Translations under genes and position numbers: made by a program
Notes under the pieces: model-generated
Told to the model about the DNA's origin: nothing
What the model saw: only the letters and a program-made list of their open reading frames with translations
Databases searched by the model: none
NCBI GenBank assembly: GCA_964398055.1
Contig: CAYNLK010000001.1
Location: forward strand, 226,016 to 290,015
Direction: 5' to 3'
Source of the DNA: CAYNLK01 sp964398055
GTDB lineage: Bacteria > Chloroflexota > Anaerolineae > 4572-78 > J111
Length of the DNA stretch: 64,000 nucleotides
Shown: positions 9,124 to 17,375 of the stretch, one piece after another
How positions within the stretch are numbered: the first letter of the stretch is position 1
Layout: each line of letters opens with the position of its first letter

Positions 9124-9840
9124 TCACCAGGTCCACTGTTTTTTCTCCCGGCCGGTCACAATCCAGCTCAAAAATTCGTGCCGTTTTTCCATTTCGGCTA
9201 CCGAAGAGCCTTTGTTGAACAGCGCGCCGGTGGGGCAAACCTGCACACACTTACCGCAACTGGTGCAACTGCGGCTTTTGCCCCAGGGCTGGTTCAGATC
9301 ATTGACCACGAGGCTGTTAACGCCCCGGCCCATCACGTCCTTGGTGTGGGCGCCTTCGATTTCGTCGCATACCCGGACGCAGCGGGTGCACAAGATACAG
9401 CGATTGTGGTCAAGGCCAAAACGGTCGTGGCTGATATCCATGGGCAGGTCAGGCACCAGGTAGTCGTAGCGAACACTGGTTACGCCCAGTTTGGCAGCCT
9501 GGTGCTGCAATTCGCAGTGACCATTCATTACGCACACGGCGCAGACGTGATTCCGCTCGGCCAGGATCAGCTCGATGATCATTTGCCGGTATTTGACCAG
9601 CCGGTCGGTGTGGGTGAAAACTACCATCCCTTCCTGGACGGTGGTCGTGCAGGCGGCCATCAGGCGCGGGTTACCCTGCATTTCAACCAGGCAAAGCCGA
9701 CAGGCCCCTCGTTCACTCAAACCTTCCATATGGCAGAGCGTGGGCAATTCGATCCCATTTTCACGAATGACTTCCAGGAGGGTCTCTCCACTCCGGGCGC
9801 TGATCAACTCGTCATTTAGGGTTAAAGTTACAACAGACAT
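9124..9840 (-). CDS. hoxU: Diaphorase iron-sulfur subunit HoxU
   Basis: A 238-residue NuoG-N-terminus-like electron-wire subunit. An N-terminal plant-type [2Fe-2S] domain (CHMEGLSERGACRLC) is followed by a His-Cys [4Fe-4S] motif (ERNHVCAVCVMNGHCELQ) and two ferredoxin-type clusters (CILCTRCVRVCDE, CTSCGKCVQVCPTGAL). It links HoxF to HoxY. Its ATG overlaps the hoxF stop as TGATG, which signals translational coupling, with GAGGAGG upstream. Confidence 0.95.
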   Translation of the reverse strand: MSVVTLTLNDELISARSGETLLEVIRENGIELPTLCHMEGLSERGACRLCLVEMQGNPRLMAACTTTVQEGMVVFTHTDRLVKYRQMIIELILAERNHVCAVCVMNGHCELQHQAAKLGVTSVRYDYLVPDLPMDISHDRFGLDHNRCILCTRCVRVCDEIEGAHTKDVMGRGVNSLVVNDLNQPWGKSRSCTSCGKCVQVCPTGALFNKGSSVAEMEKRHEFLSWIVTGREKKQWTW

Positions 9841-11564
9841 CAGGCCACCTCCTCGGTAGTTTGAGCCAATTCAGCCCGGCGGTAAAGTTCCTCAGCCAGC
9901 TCCAACACCGGCACTTCAGTCATCTCGCAAACGCCGGCCGGGCAGCGCCGCTCTTTGATGTGGGCTTCATACTCATCGCGGAAGAAACGAAGCGTACTCA
10001 ACAAGGAGTTCGGCGCAGACTGACCCAGGCCACACAAACTGGTCTGTTGAACCATAACGCACAACTCCTCCAAAATTTGCAGGTCGGCCGGCGTGGCGCT
10101 GCCGTTGGTGATCCGCTTCAGAATCCCGTGCAATTCTACCGTCCCTACCCGGCAGGGAATACACTTGCCACAGCTCTCATCCATACAAAATTGCATAAAG
10201 TATTTGGCCACATCCGGCATACAACTTTTATCATCCATCACGATCAAACCACCGGAGCCCATCATTGAACCCAGGGCGCGCAGGCTTTCGTAATCAACCG
10301 GGGTATCCAGGTGTTCGGCGGGAATGCAGCCGCCGCTGGGTCCGCCGGTTTGAGCCGCCTTGAATTTGCCTCCGTTGGGCACACCGCCGCCGATATCAAA
10401 GACAATCTCGCGCAGGCTAATCCCCATTTCGACTTCGATCAGGCCGGTGGTTTCTACCGTGCCGGCCAGGGCAAATATCTTGGTGCCCTTGCTCTTGGCT
10501 GTGCCAATGTTGGCGTACCACTTGGCCCCATTGAGAATGATCGGGGCGATGCTGCCGTAGGTTTCCACATTGTTGATCAGGGTTGGCTTGCCCCACAGGC
10601 CGCTCTCGGCCGGATACGGCGGCCGGGGGATCGGCTGGCCGCGCCGGCCCATAATGGAGGCCATCAGGGCTGTTTCCTCACCGCAGACAAACGCCCCCGC
10701 GCCGATGCGAATATCGATCCGAAAACTAAAGTTGCTATCCATCACCCGGCCGCCCAGTAAACCCCGCCGTTCGGCCGCCCGGATGGCTTTTTCCAGCCGT
10801 TTGGCGGCAATGGGATACTCGCCCCGGACGTAAAGATAGCCCTGGGTTGCGCCGACCGCATATCCGGCAATGGCCATCCCTTCCAGCAGCCGGTGTGGGT
10901 CAGACTCCATCAAGGTGCGATCCATATATGCGCCGGGGTCGCCTTCATCACCGTTAGCCACCACATACTTGATTTCGCCGGCAGCTTTGCGCACCAGGTC
11001 CCACTTCAAACCGGTAGGATAGCCGGCGCCGCCCCGGCCGCGCAGGCCGCTGCGGGTAATCGTTTCACAAACTTCCTCCGGCGCCATTTCCCGCAAGGCA
11101 TTGCCCAGGGCCATATATCCACCGCGGGCAATATAATCTTCCAGCCGTTCCGGGTCAATCAAGCCGCTATTAGCCAACACGATTTTCTTTTGCTTGGTGA
11201 AGAAAGGCGAGTCGTTGGGTAAGACATGGGCTTGTACCGCCTGGGGCGTCTCCGCGGCGACATGTTTCTCCACAATCTCCCGGGCAACTTCAGGGTTAAC
11301 CCGTTCATAAATCACATCTGCCTGGCCGCTCATCTGCACGGTCACCACCGGTCCCCGACTGCAGGGGCCCATACAGCCGGTAGAGATCATGGCCACTTCG
11401 GCCTTCAGCCCCTTTTCGGTCAAAGCCTCTTGCAAGGCTGCCTGCACGGCAGTTGCGCCTGACGATAAGCAGGGGGTGCTGGCGCAGCAGAGCAGCCGGC
11501 AGCGATACTGCTGTTGTCGTTCTTGCTCTTTTTCGGCTAATTCTTGTAACTCAACACGGTTCAT
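9840..11564 (-). CDS. hoxF: Diaphorase flavoprotein HoxF (NuoF-like, with N-terminal [2Fe-2S] domain)
   Basis: A 574-residue NAD(H)-oxidising subunit. An N-terminal thioredoxin-like [2Fe-2S] domain keeps its cysteines (RLLCCASTPC, STGCMGPC). It is followed by a NuoF core with RGRGGAGYPTGLKW for NADH and FMN, NGDEGDPGAYMDR, and the N3-type [4Fe-4S] motif DESCGKCIPCRVG plus a later Cys (SLCGLG). A short C-terminal tail (CPAGVCEM) ends it. It starts within hoxE (ATGA overlap). Unlike the two large NuoF proteins elsewhere in this window, it has no attached GltD-like module. Confidence 0.95.
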   Translation of the reverse strand: MNRVELQELAEKEQERQQQYRCRLLCCASTPCLSSGATAVQAALQEALTEKGLKAEVAMISTGCMGPCSRGPVVTVQMSGQADVIYERVNPEVAREIVEKHVAAETPQAVQAHVLPNDSPFFTKQKKIVLANSGLIDPERLEDYIARGGYMALGNALREMAPEEVCETITRSGLRGRGGAGYPTGLKWDLVRKAAGEIKYVVANGDEGDPGAYMDRTLMESDPHRLLEGMAIAGYAVGATQGYLYVRGEYPIAAKRLEKAIRAAERRGLLGGRVMDSNFSFRIDIRIGAGAFVCGEETALMASIMGRRGQPIPRPPYPAESGLWGKPTLINNVETYGSIAPIILNGAKWYANIGTAKSKGTKIFALAGTVETTGLIEVEMGISLREIVFDIGGGVPNGGKFKAAQTGGPSGGCIPAEHLDTPVDYESLRALGSMMGSGGLIVMDDKSCMPDVAKYFMQFCMDESCGKCIPCRVGTVELHGILKRITNGSATPADLQILEELCVMVQQTSLCGLGQSAPNSLLSTLRFFRDEYEAHIKERRCPAGVCEMTEVPVLELAEELYRRAELAQTTEEVA

Positions 11565-12136
11565 GCTGCTGTCTCCTTAGTTTTGGGCGTATTCCCGTTG
11601 GCCCCGTTCGCCTGGCCCGTTGGCTGGCTCAAGACCGCTTTCACTTTTGCCAGGGTCGACTCGGCTGTTTCTTTGCCTAACACCTCGCCATCTAGCACCA
11701 AAATGGGCGCCAACCCGCAGCTCCCCAGGCAGCGCGCTTCAGATAGACTAAACTTACCATCGGGGGTAGTCTCTTCGGCCTTGATGCCATACTCTTGTTG
11801 CAAGCGGGCCACAATTTCGGCCGCCCCCTTTACATAGCAGGCGGTTCCCATGCACACAATACAGGAATGTTCACCTTTGGGATTGAGCGAAAAGAAGTGA
11901 TAAAAGGTGGCAACCCCGTAAACCCAACTGGGCGGCAGTTTCAACTGGCGAGCGACATACACCAGCAGACTCTCATCCAGGTAGCCAAAAGCCTCCTGGG
12001 CCACGTGCAACACTTCAATCAGGGCGTCTTGCTGATATTGCAAACGCTTTAAGGCGCGATCTACCAATTTGAAGCGAGCATCACCACTAGGATGCTCGAT
12101 GGAAGATATTGACTTTTTTTCTGTAGCCACAGGCAT
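11561..12136 (-). CDS. hoxE: Diaphorase subunit HoxE (NuoE-like)
   Basis: A 191-residue thioredoxin-fold subunit with one [2Fe-2S] cluster, ligands CMGTAC and CLGSCGLAP. The frame is open from a TTG at 12178, but ATG 12136 (MPVATEKKSIS) has AAGGAG five bases upstream and is preferred. It is the first gene of the hox operon. Upstream at 12226-12438 lie four palindromic operators, arranged as two pairs. Confidence 0.92.
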   Translation of the reverse strand: MPVATEKKSISSIEHPSGDARFKLVDRALKRLQYQQDALIEVLHVAQEAFGYLDESLLVYVARQLKLPPSWVYGVATFYHFFSLNPKGEHSCIVCMGTACYVKGAAEIVARLQQEYGIKAEETTPDGKFSLSEARCLGSCGLAPILVLDGEVLGKETAESTLAKVKAVLSQPTGQANGANGNTPKTKETAA

Positions 12137-12225
12137 AAGAACTCCTTCTGGTTCAATAACTGATTTAGAAGTTTTCAAATTATCTGTACAAAATTACTGT
12201 ATCATATTTTGATGTCCTATTGATA

Positions 12226-12438
12226 GTGACTTTTGTCACCAATTATTGTGATTTTTATCACAAAAATAACTTAAAAAAATAAACCGCCAAGACATCCCAA
12301 GGAGACCGGGTTGATACCCAGCTCCTCGCGCGTCTTTGCGGTCCAGTCGCCGTTACTCTGTATTCAGCTAAGCAATCCTAATTATACTGTACGAACTGTT
12401 TGGTGACAAATTTCACATATAGCTGTGAACAAAATCAC
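12226..12438. promoter_or_regulatory. hox control region with two operator pairs
   Basis: Four palindromes of the form GTGAn-N4-nTCAC. GTGACttttGTCAC is at 12226-12239. TTGTGATttttATCACAA is at 12246-12263 (core 12248-12261). GTGACaaatTTCAC is at 12403-12416 and GTGAAcaaaATCAC at 12425-12438. Within each pair the starts are exactly 22 bp apart, two helical turns. The spacing within each site fits Rex or Crp/Fnr operators. Between the pairs (12283-12342) an imperfect inverted repeat (ACCGCCAAGAC / GTCTTTGCGGT) could form a hairpin. This region is the likely promoter area of the hox operon. Confidence 0.7.
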
Positions 12439-12470
12439 CACTTCATTTTGAGTTGGTCAACACAGGTGAT

Positions 12471-12779
12471 TTAGGCCTCTTCACCGGGCCGACCGGTTTT
12501 TGGCTGGCCGTTCCAATCAACCGCCGCCGCCTGAATTAGCCTGTACACTTCATCTTCCAGGGTAACGTACGGGTCGGTCACGCCCAGTTCGGCGTACCGG
12601 TTCAGGTGATCAACCAGGCGGGCGTTCAGAGCTTCGGCAAAAGGCTGGAGAGCGCCTTTAGTATCGGCCTGAATGAGGCGGGCCAGGTGAACACTGGCAA
12701 ACGTGTCGCCCCGCTGCAGGCAGTCGAGCAGACCCTCTACCTCGACCCGCAGATCAGTCGATCTTGGTTCATCAGGCAT
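12471..12779 (-). CDS. Hypothetical protein, 102 residues
   Basis: Not recognised. An acidic, mostly helical soluble protein with no cysteine or membrane segment. The frame is open from a GTG at 12809, but ATG 12779 (MPDEPRSTDL) has AAGGAG nine bases upstream. A proline- and glycine-containing C terminus (QPKTGRPGEEA) looks disordered. It lies upstream of hox on the same strand, with the hox operator region between, so it is probably a separate unit. Confidence 0.55.
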   Translation of the reverse strand: MPDEPRSTDLRVEVEGLLDCLQRGDTFASVHLARLIQADTKGALQPFAEALNARLVDHLNRYAELGVTDPYVTLEDEVYRLIQAAAVDWNGQPKTGRPGEEA

Positions 12780-12867
12780 ACAGACAAACTCCTTGTGGTT
12801 ATTACTCACTCTATTTCAAGAGTAAGCGGTGAGGCTAGACTTCAAAAGTCCATAAAAGGCGATAAAT

Positions 12868-13302
12868 CTAAAGCAATTCCTGTAAGAAGGTCTTAAATAG
12901 AACCGGATTATCTTCCGGATAAATCTTGATTTCAATTACTGTTGAAGGGGTATTGTTACGGTATACGACTATATCCGGAGAATATTTCCGACCATCACAT
13001 CGGAGGGTTGGACTTTTAGCTAGGGTTAGCGAGTCCTTGACAAACTTATACTTATCACCCCACTTTATACCATTTTCATTAACCAATACTCGCTCAAAAT
13101 CCCCACCGAGGAAATGATATATCGCTCTAAAAATCAATACCTCCGAAAAACCGGTAATACCTTCGGCCCGGCCTACAAACAACTTTAATGCATCAAAGCC
13201 GCCGTAATAGGCATTAAATAGATCAACTGCACGCAGATCATTGAAATCACTCATCTGCTGATCTAATTTTTTTAACATTTCCTCCAATAATTCACCCAAC
13301 AT
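12868..13302 (-). CDS. PD-(D/E)XK nuclease-like hypothetical protein, possibly truncated
   Basis: The C-terminal part, KYSPDIVVYRNNTPSTVIEIK, has the spacing of a PD-(D/E)XK nuclease core: Asp in a beta strand, then E-x-K in the next. No specific family was recognised. The ORF is open to ATG 13371; ATG 13302 (MLGELLEEML) is an alternative, and neither has a strong ribosome-binding site. It stops only about 20 residues after the EIK motif, earlier than usual for this fold, so the 3' end may be lost. The stretch is visibly AT-richer than its neighbours and sits among repeats, which suggests acquisition and decay. Confidence 0.45.
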   Translation of the reverse strand: MLGELLEEMLKKLDQQMSDFNDLRAVDLFNAYYGGFDALKLFVGRAEGITGFSEVLIFRAIYHFLGGDFERVLVNENGIKWGDKYKFVKDSLTLAKSPTLRCDGRKYSPDIVVYRNNTPSTVIEIKIYPEDNPVLFKTFLQELL

Positions 13303-13371
13303 TGAGTTCAGCTTCCGAAATGTACAAAATACAAATCGTAGGTGGTAGCCAATCAGCGAGGCTAAAGCCAT

Positions 13372-13591
13372 CGCTCTGAAAGGGCAAAGCTCTACGAGCT
13401 AAAATTTTAGCCCATCAGGGCTTCGTTCTTTCAGGCCGATGGCTTCAGCCTCGGCCATTTGGCTAAATTTAAGTAGTTTGCCAACAGAAACGCTTAAGCA
13501 TCGGGCTATCGGCTTTGCTTCGCGTGCAACCATTCACTTGTTATCGGCAACCTGCCACCTGTAACTTGCTACCTGCCACTTGCAACCTGCC
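13372..13591. repeat. Repeat-rich intergenic spacer 3' of nfnB
   Basis: Contains the perfect palindrome GCTAAAATTTTAGC (13398-13411) nested in longer imperfect inverted repeats, a GGCCGA...TCGGCC hairpin near 13435-13460, and a degenerate tandem array of CAACCTGC/CACTTG-type units (13549-13590) that runs directly into the nfnB stop codon. No gene was seen. The array belongs with the other short tandem repeats that abut stop codons in this window. Confidence 0.6.
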
Positions 13592-14995
13592 CTACCACTC
13601 CCCGGTTTTCAAATACTCATCAATCGCTTTGGCCGCAATCTTGGCCTGACCCATCGCCAGGATAACGGTAGCGCCGCCGGTAGCCACGTCACCCCCGGCA
13701 AAAACACCTTTCTTGGACGTCTTCATCGTCTGCTCTTCAACGTGGACCACCCCATATTTGCTGGTGTTCAGATCGGGGGTGGTTTTGGGAATGAGAGGGC
13801 TGGGACTTTGACCAATGGCGATGATAACGATATCGGCCGGGATGCGGAAGTTGGAGTTCGGCACGGGGACAGGTCGCCGGCGGCCTGAGGCATCCGGTTC
13901 GCCCAATTCGTTTTGGAGGCACTCCAATTCGGCAACCTGCTTTTGGCCGTTGCCGTGAATGGCCACCGGCGAAGTCAACAACATGAACTGGACGCCCTCT
14001 TCTTCAGCGTGATGAATTTCTTCAGCCCGGGCCGGCATCTCTTCGCGCGAGCGGCGATAGACCAGGATGGACTCTTCGGCCCCAAGCCGCAAAGCGGTGC
14101 GCGACGCATCCATAGCCACGTTACCCCCACCGATGGTGATCACCCGCCGGCCGCGAGCAATGGGAGTATCATATTCGGGGAAGCGGTAGGCTTTCATCAG
14201 GTTGGCTCGGGTCAGGTACTCATTGGCGGAGTAGACCCCGTTCAAATTCTCACCGGGGATGCCCAGAAACCAGGGCAGCCCGGCGCCCGATCCCAGGAAA
14301 ATGGCGTCGAACTCCTCCAGCAGTTCGTCAATGGTGGCCGAACTACCCACCACAAAATCTTTGACCAGCTTGACCCCGAGGCTGCACACATAATCGACCT
14401 CGCGCCGGACGATTGCTTTGGGCAGCCGAAACTCCGGGATGCCGTAGATGAGCACGCCGCCGGCCTCGTGGAGCGCCTCGAAAATGGTGACGTGATGGCC
14501 CAATCTGGCCAGGTCTGCGGCCACGGTCAGCCCGGCCGGCCCGGAACCGACGACAGCAACTTTCTTGCCGGTTGGCGGGGGCAGCTCGGGGACAGGCAGC
14601 GGCCCTTGCTCCGCCTCCCAATCAGCCACAAATCGCTCCAGGCGACCAATGCTGACCGGCTCGAATTTTTTGCACATCACACAGACGCCTTCGCACTGTT
14701 CTTCTTGCGGGCAAACCCGGCCCGTTATCGCCGGCAGGGCGTTCGTTTCCTTGATGAGATTGATGGCCCCGCGAAAATCTCCCTCGGCCACCAGCTTGAT
14801 GAACCCGGGAATGTTGATCCCGACCGGGCAGCCGCCCATACAGGTTGGCCGGCCACATTGTAAACAGCGTTGCGCCTCGGCCATAGCTTGCTCTGGAGTG
14901 TAACCAAAGGGAACCTCGTTAAAATTTTTGGTTCGCTCGGCCGGAGGTTGTTCCGGCATAGGGGTTCTTTTGGGTATGATTTTCTTCTTGGCCAT
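13592..14995 (-). CDS. nfnB: NfnB-type NADPH/FAD subunit (GltD/homotetrameric glutamate synthase-like)
   Basis: A 467-residue subunit. N-terminal [4Fe-4S] ligands CLQCGRPTCMGGCPVG and CPQEEQCEGVCVMC are followed by an FAD Rossmann motif (VVGSGPAGLTVAADLA, about 180) and an NADP(H) motif (TIGGGNVAMDASRTALRLG). The length matches NfnB. The frame stays open upstream through the partner gene, but ATG 14995 (MAKKKIIPKR) overlaps the nfnA stop as TGATG and has GAGGTAG upstream. With NfnA it would form the flavin-bifurcating NADH-dependent ferredoxin:NADP+ oxidoreductase. A stand-alone GltA role is the alternative, but the coupled nfnA argues against it. Confidence 0.88.
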   Translation of the reverse strand: MAKKKIIPKRTPMPEQPPAERTKNFNEVPFGYTPEQAMAEAQRCLQCGRPTCMGGCPVGINIPGFIKLVAEGDFRGAINLIKETNALPAITGRVCPQEEQCEGVCVMCKKFEPVSIGRLERFVADWEAEQGPLPVPELPPPTGKKVAVVGSGPAGLTVAADLARLGHHVTIFEALHEAGGVLIYGIPEFRLPKAIVRREVDYVCSLGVKLVKDFVVGSSATIDELLEEFDAIFLGSGAGLPWFLGIPGENLNGVYSANEYLTRANLMKAYRFPEYDTPIARGRRVITIGGGNVAMDASRTALRLGAEESILVYRRSREEMPARAEEIHHAEEEGVQFMLLTSPVAIHGNGQKQVAELECLQNELGEPDASGRRRPVPVPNSNFRIPADIVIIAIGQSPSPLIPKTTPDLNTSKYGVVHVEEQTMKTSKKGVFAGGDVATGGATVILAMGQAKIAAKAIDEYLKTGEW

Positions 14996-15879
14996 CAGAC
15001 TGCTACCTCGACTATCTCTTGCGCATGCTGGCGCTCGTACTCTTCGCGGGCGCACTGCTGCTGCCACTGCTCCACCGCCAGTTGTTCCTGATCGCGATAA
15101 TATTGCAACCGGGCCAGCAGGATGTCCCAATTGACCTTGTGACCGTCGAATTCAGGGCCATCCACACAGGCAAACTGGGCGCCTTCTTCCAGCACCACCC
15201 GGCAACCGCCGCACATACCGGTGCCGTCAACCATAATCGTGTTCAGGCTGACGATGGTCGGGACATTGAACGGCTTGGTGGTGAGGGTGACGAACTTCAT
15301 CATCACGGCCGGGCCAATGGCCCAAATCCGGGCAATCTGGTTACCCGGTATCTCCAATAATTCTTTGAGTGGCTGGGTCACCAGGGCCTGGCGGCCATAG
15401 GAGCCGTCATCGGTGCAGACAATCAACTCGTCTGAGACCGCAGCCATCCGCTCTTCCCAAAAGAGTAAATCTTTGGTGCGGGCGCCAATGATGGAGATGA
15501 CCCGGTTGCCGGCTTCCTTGAGGGCGCGAGTTATCGGAAAAATGGGGGCAATGCCAACGCCGCCGCCCACACAGACTACCGTGCCGTAATTCTCAATTTC
15601 GGTGGGATGTCCCAACGGCCCCATGACCGTAACAAAGCCGTCGCCCACATTCAATGTCCCCATCTGCATGGTGGATTTGCCGACCTCCTGAAAAATCAGG
15701 GTAATCGTGCCGGCAGCGCGGTCGAAATCGGCGATGGTCAGGGGGATGCGCTCGCCGGTTTCATCAATCCGCACGATGACAAATTGCCCCGCTCTGGCTC
15801 TGGTGACGACGTGGGGCGCCTCAACAACCATCAGCTTGACCGTTTCGCTCAATACCTGTTTCTCAAGAATCTTGTACAA
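14995..15879 (-). CDS. nfnA: NfnA-type ferredoxin-NADP+ reductase subunit
   Basis: A 294-residue FAD/NAD(H)-binding protein of the dihydroorotate dehydrogenase electron-transfer-subunit fold. The C-terminal [2Fe-2S] site is in GTGMCGGCRV plus a later Cys (ACVDGPEFDGH). The start is best placed at TTG 15879 (LYKILEKQVLSE): AGGAGA lies six bases upstream and homologues start at this point, whereas the upstream ATG gives an atypical 14-residue extension. It is translationally coupled to nfnB. A paired operator lies 61 bases upstream. Confidence 0.88.
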   Translation of the reverse strand: MYKILEKQVLSETVKLMVVEAPHVVTRARAGQFVIVRIDETGERIPLTIADFDRAAGTITLIFQEVGKSTMQMGTLNVGDGFVTVMGPLGHPTEIENYGTVVCVGGGVGIAPIFPITRALKEAGNRVISIIGARTKDLLFWEERMAAVSDELIVCTDDGSYGRQALVTQPLKELLEIPGNQIARIWAIGPAVMMKFVTLTTKPFNVPTIVSLNTIMVDGTGMCGGCRVVLEEGAQFACVDGPEFDGHKVNWDILLARLQYYRDQEQLAVEQWQQQCAREEYERQHAQEIVEVAV

Positions 15880-15939
15880 GGTTCTTCTCCTGTCATTGAA
15901 ACTTGACTCATTATAAACCAAAAAGGATTATCAGTCATA

Positions 15940-15975
15940 GTGATAAATGTCACAAAATTGTATGACAAAGTTCAT
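15940..15975. promoter_or_regulatory. Operator pair upstream of nfnAB
   Basis: GTGATaaatGTCAC (15940-15953) and the weaker ATGACaaagTTCAT (15962-15975), starts 22 bp apart. Same architecture as the hox, fdh and second-hydrogenase control regions. Confidence 0.65.
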
Positions 15976-16136
15976 TACCAAAATATAACCTGACCATAAT
16001 TGCAGTGAAGGGTAAACTGGTTCAAACGCTGGTCGGTGTGAGGCTGTGGTCCGGTCGGGGAAATTATCATGATTTTAGCCGGTGAAGATCAAAATACAAG
16101 TCGAGGTGCCATGTTACCGGCTGATCAATATAAAAT

Positions 16137-16183
16137 AGGGATATCCTGAGCTTACTTCAAATTGTAGCTCAAGGTATCCCTAT
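16137..16183 (-). terminator. Long hairpin terminator at the end of the hdr/mvh run
   Basis: Arms of about 17 bp (16137-16153 and 16167-16183, two mismatches) with a 13-base loop. On the minus strand it is followed by TTTTATATTG, so it should terminate the long operon that ends with the CBS gene at 16299. It also lies between a distal operator pair and nfnA. Confidence 0.65.
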
Positions 16184-16189
16184 ATGAAA

Positions 16190-16225
16190 GTGACAAATGT
16201 CATTAATGTTAGTGACAGATGTCTT
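16190..16225. promoter_or_regulatory. Operator pair between the CBS gene and the long hairpin
   Basis: GTGACaaatGTCAT (16190-16203) and GTGACagatGTCTT (16212-16225), starts 22 bp apart. The pair sits 311 bp upstream of the nfnA start, on the far side of the hairpin at 16137-16183, and downstream of the CBS stop. Its target is unclear. The rest of 15880-16298 holds no gene. Confidence 0.6.
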
Positions 16226-16298
16226 TTTACCAGGCTGATGCAGTTCGCCGTGTTTTGCTTACATTTGTAACAGGTCCGCCTGCCAGTTGGGCGAAGGG

Positions 16299-16766
16299 TT
16301 ACTGACTTGCCCTAACCGCAGAGGTGCCGTAGCCCCGACCCTCGATATAATTTTGCAGGTCGCGGATAAACAGTTCCTGTTCTGTGATGATCTCTTTGAG
16401 GACATCGCCGATTGAAATGATGCCAAGCAACTTGCCGTTATCGAGCACAGGCAGGTGCCGGACCCGCATATTGGTCATCAACTCCATACATGCCTGCATT
16501 GACTGTTCCGGCTCGACCGTAATCACCTCTTCGGTCATGATTTCCCGAACCGGCGTATTCAGCGATGATTTTCCCTTCAAGATTACTTTACGGGCGTAGT
16601 CCCGTTCGGACAGAATACCAACCAACTTCCCGGCTTCAACCACGGGTAAAGCCCCCACCCGTTTTTCGCTCAGTAATTTCAGAGCTTCAAAAACCGTAGC
16701 ATCAGGAGAGATTGTCCAGGTCTCGGGATAGCCCTTACCTTGCAAAACTTGTTTGACCGTTATCAT
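16299..16766 (-). CDS. CBS-domain pair protein
   Basis: A 155-residue protein made of two CBS motifs: about residues 8-65 (DATVFEALKLLSEKRVGALPVV, GILSERDYAR) and about 75-135 (MTEEVITVEP, VRHLPVLDNGKLLGIISIGDV). CBS pairs bind adenine nucleotides or S-adenosylmethionine and often report energy state. The frame is open to 16856, but ATG 16766 has AGGAGG upstream. It is the last gene of the long hdr/etf/mvh run and a hairpin terminator follows. A regulatory role for the complex is inferred from position only. Confidence 0.85.
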   Translation of the reverse strand: MITVKQVLQGKGYPETWTISPDATVFEALKLLSEKRVGALPVVEAGKLVGILSERDYARKVILKGKSSLNTPVREIMTEEVITVEPEQSMQACMELMTNMRVRHLPVLDNGKLLGIISIGDVLKEIITEQELFIRDLQNYIEGRGYGTSAVRASQ

Positions 16767-16856
16767 TACTCTACCTCCTGTTAGATCATTGGGTAATAAC
16801 TTTAGCGGAAATTTGTATGGCCTGACCCTACACCCTAAAGTATACAAGATGACCAC

Positions 16857-17357
16857 TCAATCAACAAGATAGGCCAGCCACTCGATGCGCATATCGTGCA
16901 GACGTTGCCGGATCACCTGAGCAGCCTTCTGAGTCATCAAGTGAGCAAAGTGGCAATCCTTTTCAAAAACCTGGCGAAGTTCGCGGCAGTCAATCGCGAC
17001 AACTTTAGCCGGGGTCATGGCCTTGGCTTTGGCCGTGGCCTGGTGGGGAGGGATCATGCCCGACCAGCCGAACACCTCGCCCGGTCCAACCGTGCTGACC
17101 ACGACATCCTTGCTTTGCAGTTTGCGGTCGAACTGCTCCGACAGTTTGTGTTGCACGTCGCGGGCCGGGATTTCAAAAACAATGCCGATCACCCCTTCCC
17201 GGACCAGATAGAAGTGATCAACCGTGTCCCCTTCCCGGAAAAAGAGATGCCCGGCCTCGACCGTCAATTCGTCCGCGGCCTTGGCCAGGACATTGAGCTG
17301 ATCCGGGCTCAAACCACTGAAAAACGGATAGCAACGAAACAGTTCAAGTGAAACCAT
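16857..17357 (-). CDS. Cyclic-nucleotide-binding-domain protein without DNA-binding domain (copy 1)
   Basis: A 166-residue protein: a Crp/cNMP-binding beta-barrel (FREGDTVDHFYLVREGVIGI, PGEVFGWSGMIPP) and the long C helix, then a stop. The winged helix of Crp/Fnr factors is absent. It shares a distinctive motif with its paralogue at 31464-32006 (FGWS near 118; DC-x-x-L-x-x-x-FEKDC near 145-155). The two conserved Cys could bind an Fe-S cluster or sense redox, which is inference. It sits 18 bases after mvhA, near the tail of the operon whose head carries the paralogue. Confidence 0.8.
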   Translation of the reverse strand: MVSLELFRCYPFFSGLSPDQLNVLAKAADELTVEAGHLFFREGDTVDHFYLVREGVIGIVFEIPARDVQHKLSEQFDRKLQSKDVVVSTVGPGEVFGWSGMIPPHQATAKAKAMTPAKVVAIDCRELRQVFEKDCHFAHLMTQKAAQVIRQRLHDMRIEWLAYLVD

Positions 17358-17375
17358 CTTGACCTCCCCGCCAAT

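Noticed and set aside
13913..14863. 316-codon plus-strand frame opposite nfnB
   Set aside because: It is the antisense shadow of a clear coding gene; long antisense frames are common here because of GC-biased third positions.
14996..15130. 45-residue N-terminal extension of the NfnB protein
   Set aside because: It lies in the out-of-frame end of nfnA, has no homologue-like sequence, and ATG 14995 has a good ribosome-binding site and stop-start overlap.
16857..17357. Crp/Fnr transcription factor that might bind the paired operators
   Set aside because: The protein ends after the dimerisation helix and has no winged-helix domain; the same holds for its twin at 31464-32006.
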